From Flammeovirga sp. EKP202 (GTDB lineage: Bacteria; Bacteroidota; Bacteroidia; Cytophagales; Flammeovirgaceae), in contig NZ_JACVVP010000044.1 of assembly GCF_014534745.1 (NCBI RefSeq), positions 1-62,668 on the forward strand: 62,668 nt of DNA, written 5' to 3'. Below, in pieces: positions 27,950 to 36,128 of the stretch. The notes beneath the pieces are model-generated. The model was given only the letters and a program-made list of their open reading frames with translations. It was not told where the DNA came from and did not search any database. The position numbers and the translations under genes were made by a program. The stretch's first letter is position 1, and each line of letters opens with the position of its first letter.

Positions 27950-28020
27950 AAACTGTTTGTAAGACAGGCATTCTAGCAATAGAATGTAAATAAGGGATCA
28001 AGTTGATCCCTTATTTTTTT
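27950..28020 (+). ncRNA. Candidate small RNA or leader: GNRA hairpin plus terminator
   Basis: Two hairpins stand side by side in the gap between divergent genes. CATTCTA (27969-27975) pairs with TAGAATG (27980-27986) around a GCAA tetraloop, and TAAGGGATCA (27991-28000) pairs with TGATCCCTTA (28004-28013), followed by seven T. The second is a textbook plus-strand terminator, yet no plus-strand gene lies upstream: the ABC gene starts at 27669 and points the other way. A short transcript starting somewhere in 27700-27960 is implied, either a small RNA or a leader of the hydrolase gene. The 5' end and promoter were not identified. Confidence 0.5.
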
Positions 28021-28082
28021 ATAAATGAATGAGTTGTTATTCAATTTAAAATAAGATAATTTTGTAAAAAAGAATATAAACT

Positions 28083-28895
28083 ATGAAACCACTCATCAAA
28101 TTACTTTCAACTACCGCACCCAATGTAGTAGTCAACATAGCCTATAAAAAAATATTAAAGCCTCAAGTGTTCAAACTTCGACCGCATGAGATTGAAATAT
28201 TAGATAAGGCTGAACAAAAAAAGGTGGAAATCAACGCCATTGGCATTCAAACTTATAAATGGGGAAATGGTTCTAAAAAAGTATTACTTGTACATGGTTG
28301 GGAAGGTCAAGCAGGTAACTTTTCTGACATTATCCCAAGTTTAGTAGACAACGATTATACTGTATATGCTTTTGATGCTCCTTCTCATGGCTTTAGTGAG
28401 CAAGGAAGAACTACAATGTTTGATTTTAGTAATATCGTCAAATACATGTTGGATCAGCATCAGATGGATAAAATTATCTCCCATTCATTTGGCAGTGTTG
28501 GTACTACACATTGTTTAGCCAATCATGGAAATATACAAATTTCTAAATATGTTATGCTTACAACTCCTGATCGCTTTGAACAACGATTAGATGATGTTGC
28601 TGCTTTTGTAGGAATCACAAACAAAGTAAAAACAAGGCTAGTGAATAAATTGGAAACTGAATTTAATTTGAAAGTTAAAGATCAAAATGTTTCTGATTTC
28701 GTCAAAAAATCCAATGTAAAAGAAGCTTTGATTTTACATGATATTAATGATAAAGTTGTCAACATTGAACAATCAGAAAGTGTACAAAAAGCTTGGGGAA
28801 ATACATGTGAATTAAGACGTATTGAAAATACAGGTCACTTCCGTATTTTAAGAACTAAAAGCATTGTAGATCAAATAGTTACATTCCTTGACTAA
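28083..28895 (+). CDS. Alpha/beta hydrolase
   Basis: 270-residue cytoplasmic alpha/beta hydrolase. The oxyanion motif HGWEGQAG is near residues 75-82, the DAPSHGFS segment near 100-107, the nucleophile Ser135 sits in SHSFGS (the usual G-x-S-x-G elbow with Ser in place of the first Gly), Asp is in HDINDKVV (around 222) and His in TGHFRIL (around 255). A working triad is therefore likely. The lid region is small, so an esterase, thioesterase or lactonase role is possible, but the substrate is unknown. The gene stands alone, behind the hairpin pair at 27969-28020, which may affect its expression. Confidence 0.9.
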   Translation: MKPLIKLLSTTAPNVVVNIAYKKILKPQVFKLRPHEIEILDKAEQKKVEINAIGIQTYKWGNGSKKVLLVHGWEGQAGNFSDIIPSLVDNDYTVYAFDAPSHGFSEQGRTTMFDFSNIVKYMLDQHQMDKIISHSFGSVGTTHCLANHGNIQISKYVMLTTPDRFEQRLDDVAAFVGITNKVKTRLVNKLETEFNLKVKDQNVSDFVKKSNVKEALILHDINDKVVNIEQSESVQKAWGNTCELRRIENTGHFRILRTKSIVDQIVTFLD

Positions 28896-28900
28896 GAAAT

Positions 28901-28938
28901 AAAAAAACCCGAATAATATATTAAGAATACTATTCGGG
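28901..28938 (-). terminator. Minus-strand terminator-like hairpin
   Basis: CCCGAATA (28908-28915) pairs with TATTCGGG (28931-28938); the seven A in front read as a T-run on the minus strand. It faces the end of the hydrolase gene and can also catch readthrough from the SusCD pair at 29384-34231. Confidence 0.65.
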
Positions 28939-29124
28939 CCACTTAATTCTGGATAGAAATTATATTCAAAATTAAGAAATTTTCATGACATTTATGCTGT
29001 CTTTTTTGACGACAAAGCACAGAATTTTTCAGAATCTGCGATTCAAGAACGTTAGCCAAGATTTTTATTAAGAAAAAATTAAAATTATTTTCAATTCATC
29101 ACAAAATTTGGAATAATTTCTAAC

Positions 29125-29170
29125 AAAAATCACGTTACTGTTTTACTTTCCACTGGTTAACGTGATTTTT
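29125..29170. repeat. 13-bp perfect inverted repeat
   Basis: AAAAATCACGTTA (29125-29137) and TAACGTGATTTTT (29158-29170) flank a 20-base loop. It carries A and T runs on both sides and so resembles a bidirectional terminator. Confidence 0.6.
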
Positions 29171-29226
29171 ATAGCACAAAATAAGTCAATCCCTGTTTTT
29201 TTATTGATCGCCTCTTATATCCATCT

Positions 29227-29258
29227 AAAAAAAGACTGACCCCATCACAGAGCCAGCC
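29227..29258 (-). terminator. Intrinsic terminator of second SusCD operon
   Basis: On the minus strand GGCTGGC pairs with GTCAGTC through two G-U pairs and leads into seven T (A-run at 29227-29233). It lies about 125 bases beyond the SusD stop codon. Confidence 0.65.
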
Positions 29259-29383
29259 TTGAAAAACTAAACTGATCGCTAAAAATTAATGTTTGTCTTA
29301 ATAGTGAATTGTATAACACACTACTTTACAATTCTTTATCAAATTACCTTTTCATTTTTATTTCATAAGGTCAATTTTTCAAA

Positions 29384-31063
29384 TTAATAGCCATCGTTTT
29401 GTTTAAAACCTGCATTGAGATCTAACTCTCTTTGAGGGATGGGTAAAAATTTACGTGTCCAATTAAAAGGTACTTCGTAATCCGAAGGGACACCTACGTC
29501 ACCTGTTAAGTTTTGATTATTTCTGATGTAGATAGGATCGTCATGCGTTGGAGGTGCCAATTCATAATTAGTGACTGTTAATTCTTGATCAGCATATCCG
29601 CTTCCTCTTCGGATCACATCAAAGTAACGGTGGCCTTCCATTGCTAACTCCAATCTTCTTTCAAGGTAGATATCGTCTAATGTAACACCTGACTTTGAAG
29701 CCAAACCTGCTCTGTTTCTAATCATATTCACATATTCATCTGCTTTACCTTGATTTCCAGCTTGTAGGTAAAGCTCTGCTCCGATTAAGTAAATATCTGC
29801 CAAACGAATATAGTGGTAGTTTTGATCGTAGTTCAATTCAGGCGTACCATTATCCGTTCTTCTGTAAGCATGTGTTGTATACTTATAAGTAAACATACCT
29901 GTAAATGTATAATGTGCTTCTAACGATGGTGAAAAATCAGCAGGGTCATTATCAGGATTGCTTGTGAAAACTCTATACTCTTCGTCTACTAAATCTTTAG
30001 CATACATGATTGTTGATGCTTTTCTGACATCATCAGCAGTAAATAAAGCCTCTAGTTCTCTTGAAGGGCCACCAAAGCCCCAACCTTGAGCAAGGATATC
30101 ACTGTTATGGCCTCTTGGCCCAGCCATTGTACATTGGTAGTTCCCCAATTTGTGATGTGACCAATCACCTGTTCCTGTATTCGCGAATGGGATTTCGAAC
30201 AATACTTCCGGGTTGTAGTTTCCATTTTCATTAAATAAATCCGCATAGGAAGGAGATAGATAAGCACCTGAATTTGTGATAATCTCATCAGCCATTTTAA
30301 TTGCATCTTGGATTGTGAAATCAGCACCATCTTCTACAGGTAAAGTCGACTTGTTATAAACACCTGTATAGAACATAAAGATTTTCAATAATTCCGCTTT
30401 TGCTGCATACTTTGTCAACCTTCCTAATTCGTTTTCAGGAAGCTCATTAGACATTAATGGAATCGCCTCTAGGATCTCTTTGGCCACAAAAGCATAACTT
30501 TCTTCTGGAGAAGCTTGAACAACATCTTCCCAATCATCAATACCTAAAGTTTCTTTGATCAAAGGAATATTTTCAAAAAGTCTTAATACCTCAAAATAGT
30601 AATGTGCTCTTAGAAAAATTGCTTCACCTTCGTAAAACGATTTAATATCTTCTTCATTAGATTTAAACTCAATTTTATCATAATTTGAAAGTAAGATATT
30701 GGCTCTCTGAATACCTACATAACATTTCTTCCAAGTTTTTTCACCTTGTTGGCTTACAGCTCTCGCATCAAATCGTTGCATTTGTTGCCAACCTAACATA
30801 TCTGTACTATTGGCACCTCCTGTATAAACATCATCTGACATTACATCTGCCGTAAGGGCTTGAGGCATTGCCTGCCAATCAAGGTTATCATTACGAAGTA
30901 ATTCATAGATCCCCATCAAAGATTGTCTTGCTCCAGTAGAGTTACCGAAAATAGTATCCTGATCTTGTGCATCTTTAGGTGTAATATCTAAAAACTTCGA
31001 ACATGATGATGCTGTTATTACCAACATCAATAGTGCTCCTATATATAATTTATATTGTTTCAT
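29384..31063 (-). CDS. RagB/SusD family nutrient-uptake lipoprotein (second pair)
   Basis: 559 residues, normal length for the family. The lipobox TASSC puts the lipidated Cys at residue 21. The family hallmarks are AEAIFLRAHYYFEVLRLFENIPL (residues about 145-167), the TPR helices in the first half, and DIYLERRLELAMEGHRYFDVIRRG near the C-terminus. It acts on the cell surface with the SusC protein encoded 18 bases upstream. No glycoside hydrolase, sulfatase or protease is next to the pair, so this is a minimal transport locus and its cargo cannot be guessed. The terminator at 29227-29258 ends the transcript. Confidence 0.94.
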   Translation of the reverse strand: MKQYKLYIGALLMLVITASSCSKFLDITPKDAQDQDTIFGNSTGARQSLMGIYELLRNDNLDWQAMPQALTADVMSDDVYTGGANSTDMLGWQQMQRFDARAVSQQGEKTWKKCYVGIQRANILLSNYDKIEFKSNEEDIKSFYEGEAIFLRAHYYFEVLRLFENIPLIKETLGIDDWEDVVQASPEESYAFVAKEILEAIPLMSNELPENELGRLTKYAAKAELLKIFMFYTGVYNKSTLPVEDGADFTIQDAIKMADEIITNSGAYLSPSYADLFNENGNYNPEVLFEIPFANTGTGDWSHHKLGNYQCTMAGPRGHNSDILAQGWGFGGPSRELEALFTADDVRKASTIMYAKDLVDEEYRVFTSNPDNDPADFSPSLEAHYTFTGMFTYKYTTHAYRRTDNGTPELNYDQNYHYIRLADIYLIGAELYLQAGNQGKADEYVNMIRNRAGLASKSGVTLDDIYLERRLELAMEGHRYFDVIRRGSGYADQELTVTNYELAPPTHDDPIYIRNNQNLTGDVGVPSDYEVPFNWTRKFLPIPQRELDLNAGFKQNDGY

Positions 31064-31081
31064 TTTCAGCTCTTTTTAAAA

Positions 31082-34000
31082 TTAGAATGTGACGTTTAAA
31101 CCCACTAAATAAGAACGTGCTTGTGGATAAGATCCCATATCAAATCCAGAACCCATAGCACCACCGTGACCCATTTCCGGATCTAAACCTGAGTATTCAG
31201 TAAATGTTAGTAAGTTGTTACCTGACACATACACTCTCAAGCGTTGTGTTCCAATTTTCTTTGCAATATGACTTGGTATAGTATAACCTACTTGAACGTT
31301 TTTCAATCTTAAATAAGAAGCATCTTCAATATGAACCATATCATTCATCCACAAGTAGTTGTTGTTCGTGTCATCATGGGTGAATCTTGGCATTGTGTTC
31401 GATCCATTTTCAGGCGTCCAGCTATTCAAGTAACGCGTGTCATAGTTTTGATCACCTAATAAGTCTCTACGTGTAGATGCATTCATCATCTTACCACCTG
31501 CTTGTCCTTGCCAGAACATTGAGAAATCAAACCCTTTATACTCCGCACGGATGGTTAAACCATAGGTCCAGTTGTGTACTGGAGTACCGATATCAGTACG
31601 GTCGTTTTCATCAATTACACCATCACCGTTTGTATCTACAAAACGAATATCACCAGGTTTTGCATTGGTACCAAACATCTCATTGTAGCGGTCCGCTTCT
31701 TGTTGGTTTTGAATTACACCATCTGTTTTGAAACCGTAAAAGAAAGGAAGTGAATGCCCCGTAGCCATTGCCATATTACCAACCGTGTTGTGTAAACCGT
31801 CACCGAAGATAAAACCGTCTGTATTGTTTACTGCTGTTACTTTGTTGTCATTGTAAGCGACATTACCCGTGATAGAGTATTTGAACTCTCCTTCATTATT
31901 CTGGTAAGTCAATGCCAATTCAATACCTTGGTTTCTTACCGTTCCTAAGTTGGTGATTGGATCTTCCTGACCTGTATAATCCGGCACTGGCTTGTTACCC
32001 AACAGGTCTTGTCTTTCTCTTGAATACAAATCAATATTGGCCTGTAACATGTCATTGAATAATCCCACGTCAATACCCAAGTTAAATTCTGCTGCCGCTT
32101 CCCAACGTAAATCAGGATTACCCATTCTTACATTTCCGTAACCTGGTTGAGGTACTCCTGCAGGTCCCAATGGGAATGATGGAGTAGATACAAAAGCAGA
32201 CATATAACCAAATGGAGGAATATTTTCGTTACCTACTTTACCCCATGAACCTCTTACTTTTAAGAAGTTGACAGTCTCATTATGCTTCAAGAAGTCTTCG
32301 TTTGATACCACCCATCCTGCTTGTAATGAAGGGAAGAAACCAAATTGATGTGCTGGGCTAAAATTAGATGAACCATCATAACGCATTGTAGCACTGAATA
32401 AATACTTCTCTTTGTAATCATAACCAACTCTACCAAAGAAAGACATCAGGCGGTGATCATAAAAACCTCCATTTGTTTTTTGAGTATTGTCATCAGCACC
32501 ATTACCGATGTAACCATAATCCCATCCAGGAAGCTGTAAACCATTTCTCATTCCCCACATGTCAGTTCCTGTACTTTGACGCATTGTCATACCACCAAGA
32601 ACGGAGATCTTATGATCTGCATTGATCGTCTTCTCATACATTGCAGTATTTTCCCATTGCCAAGTACTGTATTCGTTCATACTTTGATTGACAGAACTAT
32701 TGGCTACTTGATTTACAGAGTTATAATATACCTCAGGACTATATCCTCTGTTGGCCCATGAACCTACATCTACACCGAAGTCCGTTTTCATGGTCAAACC
32801 TTTAATGCTTACAGGCTTTACTTCTACGAATGCATTACCAATAAACTTATTAGACAAGTTACTTTCATACGTATTATGAATTTTGGCCATTGGGTTCACA
32901 ATCTCTCTTAATTGTCTCTCTGAAATACCATAATAAGCACCATTTTCACCTGTTACAGGATTGAATTGGTTGGGGTTGTATGCAGGACGAACAGGGAAAC
33001 TACTATATTCATTGTTCTTGTCATACTCATACACTGGCGTTAAAGGATCGTGTAATAATGCATTTTGGATAGCTCCACCAAATTGTTCGTGCTCGTTGAT
33101 ACCTCTTCTTTCTTCTCTTACAAAAGTAGCATTTACGCCTACTTTTACTGATTCGGAAACTTTGTGAGATGTATTTAAACGGAAAGTATAACGCTCAAAT
33201 TGTGATTTTTCAGGTGCTACAATACCATCTTGACCAAAATACCCAAAACTTGCTAAGTAGTTTGAATTTTCATTTCCACCTGAAGATGAAATACTATGGT
33301 TTTGAATAGGTGCACTTTGGAATAATTCATTCTGCCAGTTGGTATCATGTGCAGGGTTAGCGATTTGTGCATCACTAAAGATAGGGCTTTGCCCTGCGTT
33401 TACCGCACCTTGGTTATGCAATGTCATGTATTGTTGGGCATTCAATAACGGCGACTCTCTCCAAGCATTTTGAACTCCATAATAACCATCATACGTGACA
33501 GTTGACTTCCCTGCCTTTCCTTTTTTAGTGGTGATCATTACCACACCGTTGGCACCTCTAGAACCGTAAATCGCAGACGAAGCAGCATCTTTTAGTACTT
33601 CCATTGACTCAATGTCATTAGGGTTAAGGAAGTTGATGTCATCCATTTGCATTCCATCCACTACAAATAATGGGCTATTATGACCATTTGAACCTGTACC
33701 ACGAATACGGATATCTACCCCTGCACCAGGTTGACCTGATACATTCGTAACTAAGACACCCGGTGTACGGCCTTGTAAGGATTGCGCGGCGTTACCTACT
33801 GGCGTTTCAGTGATTTCCTCCGATTTTACTGAAGCAATTGCACCCGTTACCACACTTTTCTTTTGGACGCCATAACCTACCACCACAACTTCTTCCAGCT
33901 GTTCAATGTCTTCTGCTAGTTGTACCGTAATGTTACTTTTTGAGCCTACATTGATACTTTGAGTGATATAACCAATAAAGGAGAATGATAGTACTTTTGG

Positions 34001-34231
34001 ACCATCTGATTCGTCAATCATTAATGAAAATTTACCATCAAAATCAGTAATGCTACCGATTGTGGTACCTTCTATAGCGACATTTACTCCGGGTAATACA
34101 CTACCATCTTTTGCATCTGTGACAATACCTGTAATTGTTCTTTCTTGGGCATAAACATTCGACGTGAAGAATAGTCCCATCAAGAAAAACAATCCCAGTA
34201 CTTTTGATAATTGTATTGGTTTTGTTAGCAT
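31082..34231 (-). CDS. SusC/RagA family TonB-linked outer membrane protein (second pair)
   Basis: 1049 residues. After a signal peptide ending SNVYAQ comes the regulatory-like domain (TITGIVTDAKDGSVLPGVNV, residues about 31-110), then the conserved EEVVVVGYGVQKKSVVTGA, the plug with AQSLQGRTPGVLV and IRIRGTGSNG, and a beta barrel ending YLVGLNVTF. All signatures of the SusC class are present, unlike the first SusC of the window, whose VVVGYG motif is altered. It imports material handed over by the SusD partner. The two SusC proteins differ strongly, so the pairs serve different substrates. Confidence 0.95.
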   Translation of the reverse strand: MLTKPIQLSKVLGLFFLMGLFFTSNVYAQERTITGIVTDAKDGSVLPGVNVAIEGTTIGSITDFDGKFSLMIDESDGPKVLSFSFIGYITQSINVGSKSNITVQLAEDIEQLEEVVVVGYGVQKKSVVTGAIASVKSEEITETPVGNAAQSLQGRTPGVLVTNVSGQPGAGVDIRIRGTGSNGHNSPLFVVDGMQMDDINFLNPNDIESMEVLKDAASSAIYGSRGANGVVMITTKKGKAGKSTVTYDGYYGVQNAWRESPLLNAQQYMTLHNQGAVNAGQSPIFSDAQIANPAHDTNWQNELFQSAPIQNHSISSSGGNENSNYLASFGYFGQDGIVAPEKSQFERYTFRLNTSHKVSESVKVGVNATFVREERRGINEHEQFGGAIQNALLHDPLTPVYEYDKNNEYSSFPVRPAYNPNQFNPVTGENGAYYGISERQLREIVNPMAKIHNTYESNLSNKFIGNAFVEVKPVSIKGLTMKTDFGVDVGSWANRGYSPEVYYNSVNQVANSSVNQSMNEYSTWQWENTAMYEKTINADHKISVLGGMTMRQSTGTDMWGMRNGLQLPGWDYGYIGNGADDNTQKTNGGFYDHRLMSFFGRVGYDYKEKYLFSATMRYDGSSNFSPAHQFGFFPSLQAGWVVSNEDFLKHNETVNFLKVRGSWGKVGNENIPPFGYMSAFVSTPSFPLGPAGVPQPGYGNVRMGNPDLRWEAAAEFNLGIDVGLFNDMLQANIDLYSRERQDLLGNKPVPDYTGQEDPITNLGTVRNQGIELALTYQNNEGEFKYSITGNVAYNDNKVTAVNNTDGFIFGDGLHNTVGNMAMATGHSLPFFYGFKTDGVIQNQQEADRYNEMFGTNAKPGDIRFVDTNGDGVIDENDRTDIGTPVHNWTYGLTIRAEYKGFDFSMFWQGQAGGKMMNASTRRDLLGDQNYDTRYLNSWTPENGSNTMPRFTHDDTNNNYLWMNDMVHIEDASYLRLKNVQVGYTIPSHIAKKIGTQRLRVYVSGNNLLTFTEYSGLDPEMGHGGAMGSGFDMGSYPQARSYLVGLNVTF

Positions 34232-34273
34232 AAATGTAAGTTTAGATAAAAATTTAGATTTAAGTTTTCATTT

Positions 34274-34463
34274 CATTGTAAACTGATTTACCGTCAACTA
34301 TCCATTGATATTTCTATAAACATTCAAGGCATTATGACCACATAAGTCATATAGAAAGACCACTTACACGAATATTAGCGATAGTATAATTTGTGTCTTG
34401 TAGATCATCAGAAATCTCCCGACTTCTAACTACCATAAATAATCGAAATCTTAGTTTACAGTG
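34274..34463 (+). repeat. Dispersed intergenic repeat, copy 3, with terminal inverted repeats
   Basis: A 190-base element starts CATTGTAAACT (34274-34284) and ends AGTTTACAGTG (34453-34463), which are inverted copies with one mismatch. The right half (CATCAGAAATCTCCCGACTT, then ATAATCGAAATCTTAGTTT) matches the right half of the copy at 55803-56082 and the left part of copy 1. It looks like a short, internally deleted member of the family. Confidence 0.7.
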
Positions 34464-34775
34464 TAATCAGTGCTAATCATTAAAAAGTTTCTGCAGAAAA
34501 AAATTAGGTTTTAGCTTCATTTCATAGTGCAATACTAACAGGATTAAGTGTCAATTGAAACCTTCTCAAATATTCCTCAATATTTGTTTATACTGTTTAA
34601 TAAAATAAGTAGTTTATTAATTTTCAGAAGTTTATTTTCAATGTGTTTTTTGTTGATTTTCTATTTTATCAAATAAATAAAAATACTCTTTTAACAAGAG
34701 TTATCAATGCGAATGTTTTTTTAAGAAAAATAGTATTGAGTTCTATAAATTCCTTTCTATTCGTAAAATTCAATT

Positions 34776-34802
34776 TTTACAGTTCATGTAATGAACTGTA
34801 AA
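34776..34802. promoter_or_regulatory. 12-bp palindrome, candidate operator
   Basis: TTTACAGTTCAT and ATGAACTGTAAA are exact inverted copies with GTA between. It lies about 250 bases before the PorP gene and 545 before SusC. A protein-binding site or a hairpin are both possible; there is no T-run. Confidence 0.4.
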
Positions 34803-35054
34803 TTTAGTATTCGATAAACAATACACACATTTTAATAAAAGTTAATACATTGTATGCTTTATTATGTTTAGCGCTTTATAGTTAGTTAATAATATTACTA
34901 TTTAAATAAAAAATATAACTATTACATTTTCAGTGTAAAACTTACATCTGTTAGAACTTTTTTGTAAATGGTATTTTTCTAATGTTTTATTGGCATGAAT
35001 TTATCGTATACCTCATTAGACTTTTTGTACTGACGATAATTTTAAATTAGAATA

Positions 35055-36116
35055 ATGCAATACCCCATGCAGCTTAGGACTTTATTAATCCTATTAATAA
35101 TTTCCCTTTCTCCATTGGTAACACTAGCTCAAGACCCTCAATTTTCTCAATTTTATGCTGCACCCCTCTATCTGAATCCTGCTATGGCTGGGAACACTTA
35201 CGATGGTAGGGCAACATTAAATTATAGAAATCAATGGGTGGGCTTACCTGCCAATTTTGAAACTTATATGGTTGGCTATGACCAATTCATTCCAAGCAAG
35301 AATATTGCTTTGGGTGGTACTATCCGACAAGATAAATCAAGTATTAATGGCAATAGAAGCTTTACCAATACTAGTGTTGAAGCTATTGGCAGTTATTTCT
35401 TGAGCATCAATAAAAATCTTAAAATCAATTTTGGGCTTCAACTTGGTGTGATGCAGTCCTCTTTAGCTTTTAACGACATTATCTTCAGTGATCAAATTGG
35501 TCCTGGAGGAGGAATTAGTGGACCAACTGCAGAAAGACTATTAAATGAAAATGCTTTTGTTCCTGATATTTCAGCAGGTGTTCTTGTATATGGTAGAGGC
35601 TTTTGGGGTGGTATGTCATTTCATCATATTAATTCTCCTAACGTCACATTTATGAATGGGAAACAGAATTATCCACTGAAATTTTCATTGATGGGTGGAT
35701 ACGTTATTCCGTTAGAATATGTCAACAGAAGAAAAACAGTAAAAGGTTATGATGGAAAGTCCATTTCTCCAGTGGCCTTATTTATGCAACAGGGAGGCTA
35801 TTCCCAATTAAGTCTTGGAGTATATGCCAATTTAGAACCTTTATTAGTTGGTTTTTGGTACAGAGGCTTACCCCTTATTAAAAACAATGAGGCACAATCT
35901 ATCAATCATGATGCTATCATACTGATGATTGGTACTAAAATCAAAGGATTCAAATTTGGCTACAGTATGGATTGGACATTAACCCGCCTTCCCCAAGTGG
36001 GTGCAATGTCGCATGAAATATCCTTAGGCTATGATTTAGATATATATAAAGACTATCGTAAAAAGAAAAAACGTAAGGCTGAACTACTACCATGTTCTAC
36101 CCCATGGGTAAACTAA
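35055..36116 (+). CDS. PorP/SprF family type IX secretion-associated outer membrane protein
   Basis: 353 residues with a signal peptide ending TLAQ. The mature N-terminus QDPQFSQFYAAPLYLNPAMA and the following GNTYDGRATLNYRNQWVGLP are the hallmark of the PorP/SprF family, a 14-strand-type outer membrane barrel. In Flavobacterium johnsoniae, SprF is needed to deliver the giant adhesin SprB encoded next to it. The gene here precedes a 4549-residue secreted protein by 12 bases, the same arrangement with the order reversed. It is therefore probably the specific secretion or attachment partner for that protein. The C-terminus is basic (YRKKKKRKAE), an oddity for a barrel protein. The start at 35055 is the first ATG before the signal peptide. 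Confidence 0.93.
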   Translation: MQYPMQLRTLLILLIISLSPLVTLAQDPQFSQFYAAPLYLNPAMAGNTYDGRATLNYRNQWVGLPANFETYMVGYDQFIPSKNIALGGTIRQDKSSINGNRSFTNTSVEAIGSYFLSINKNLKINFGLQLGVMQSSLAFNDIIFSDQIGPGGGISGPTAERLLNENAFVPDISAGVLVYGRGFWGGMSFHHINSPNVTFMNGKQNYPLKFSLMGGYVIPLEYVNRRKTVKGYDGKSISPVALFMQQGGYSQLSLGVYANLEPLLVGFWYRGLPLIKNNEAQSINHDAIILMIGTKIKGFKFGYSMDWTLTRLPQVGAMSHEISLGYDLDIYKDYRKKKKRKAELLPCSTPWVN

Positions 36117-36128
36117 TTTTTTGAACTA

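Larger units (their letters stand above)
28939..29383. other. Hairpin-rich intergenic region downstream of SusCD pair
   Basis: About 445 bases without a gene. It holds the inverted repeat at 29125-29170 and the terminator at 29227-29258, listed separately. The rest is AT-rich and unremarkable. Confidence 0.5.
34232..35054. other. Long intergenic region between divergent SusC and PorP genes
   Basis: 820 AT-rich bases. It contains a dispersed repeat copy (34274-34463) and a palindrome (34776-34802), listed separately, and must hold promoters for both flanking operons. No open frame looked like a gene. Confidence 0.55.
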
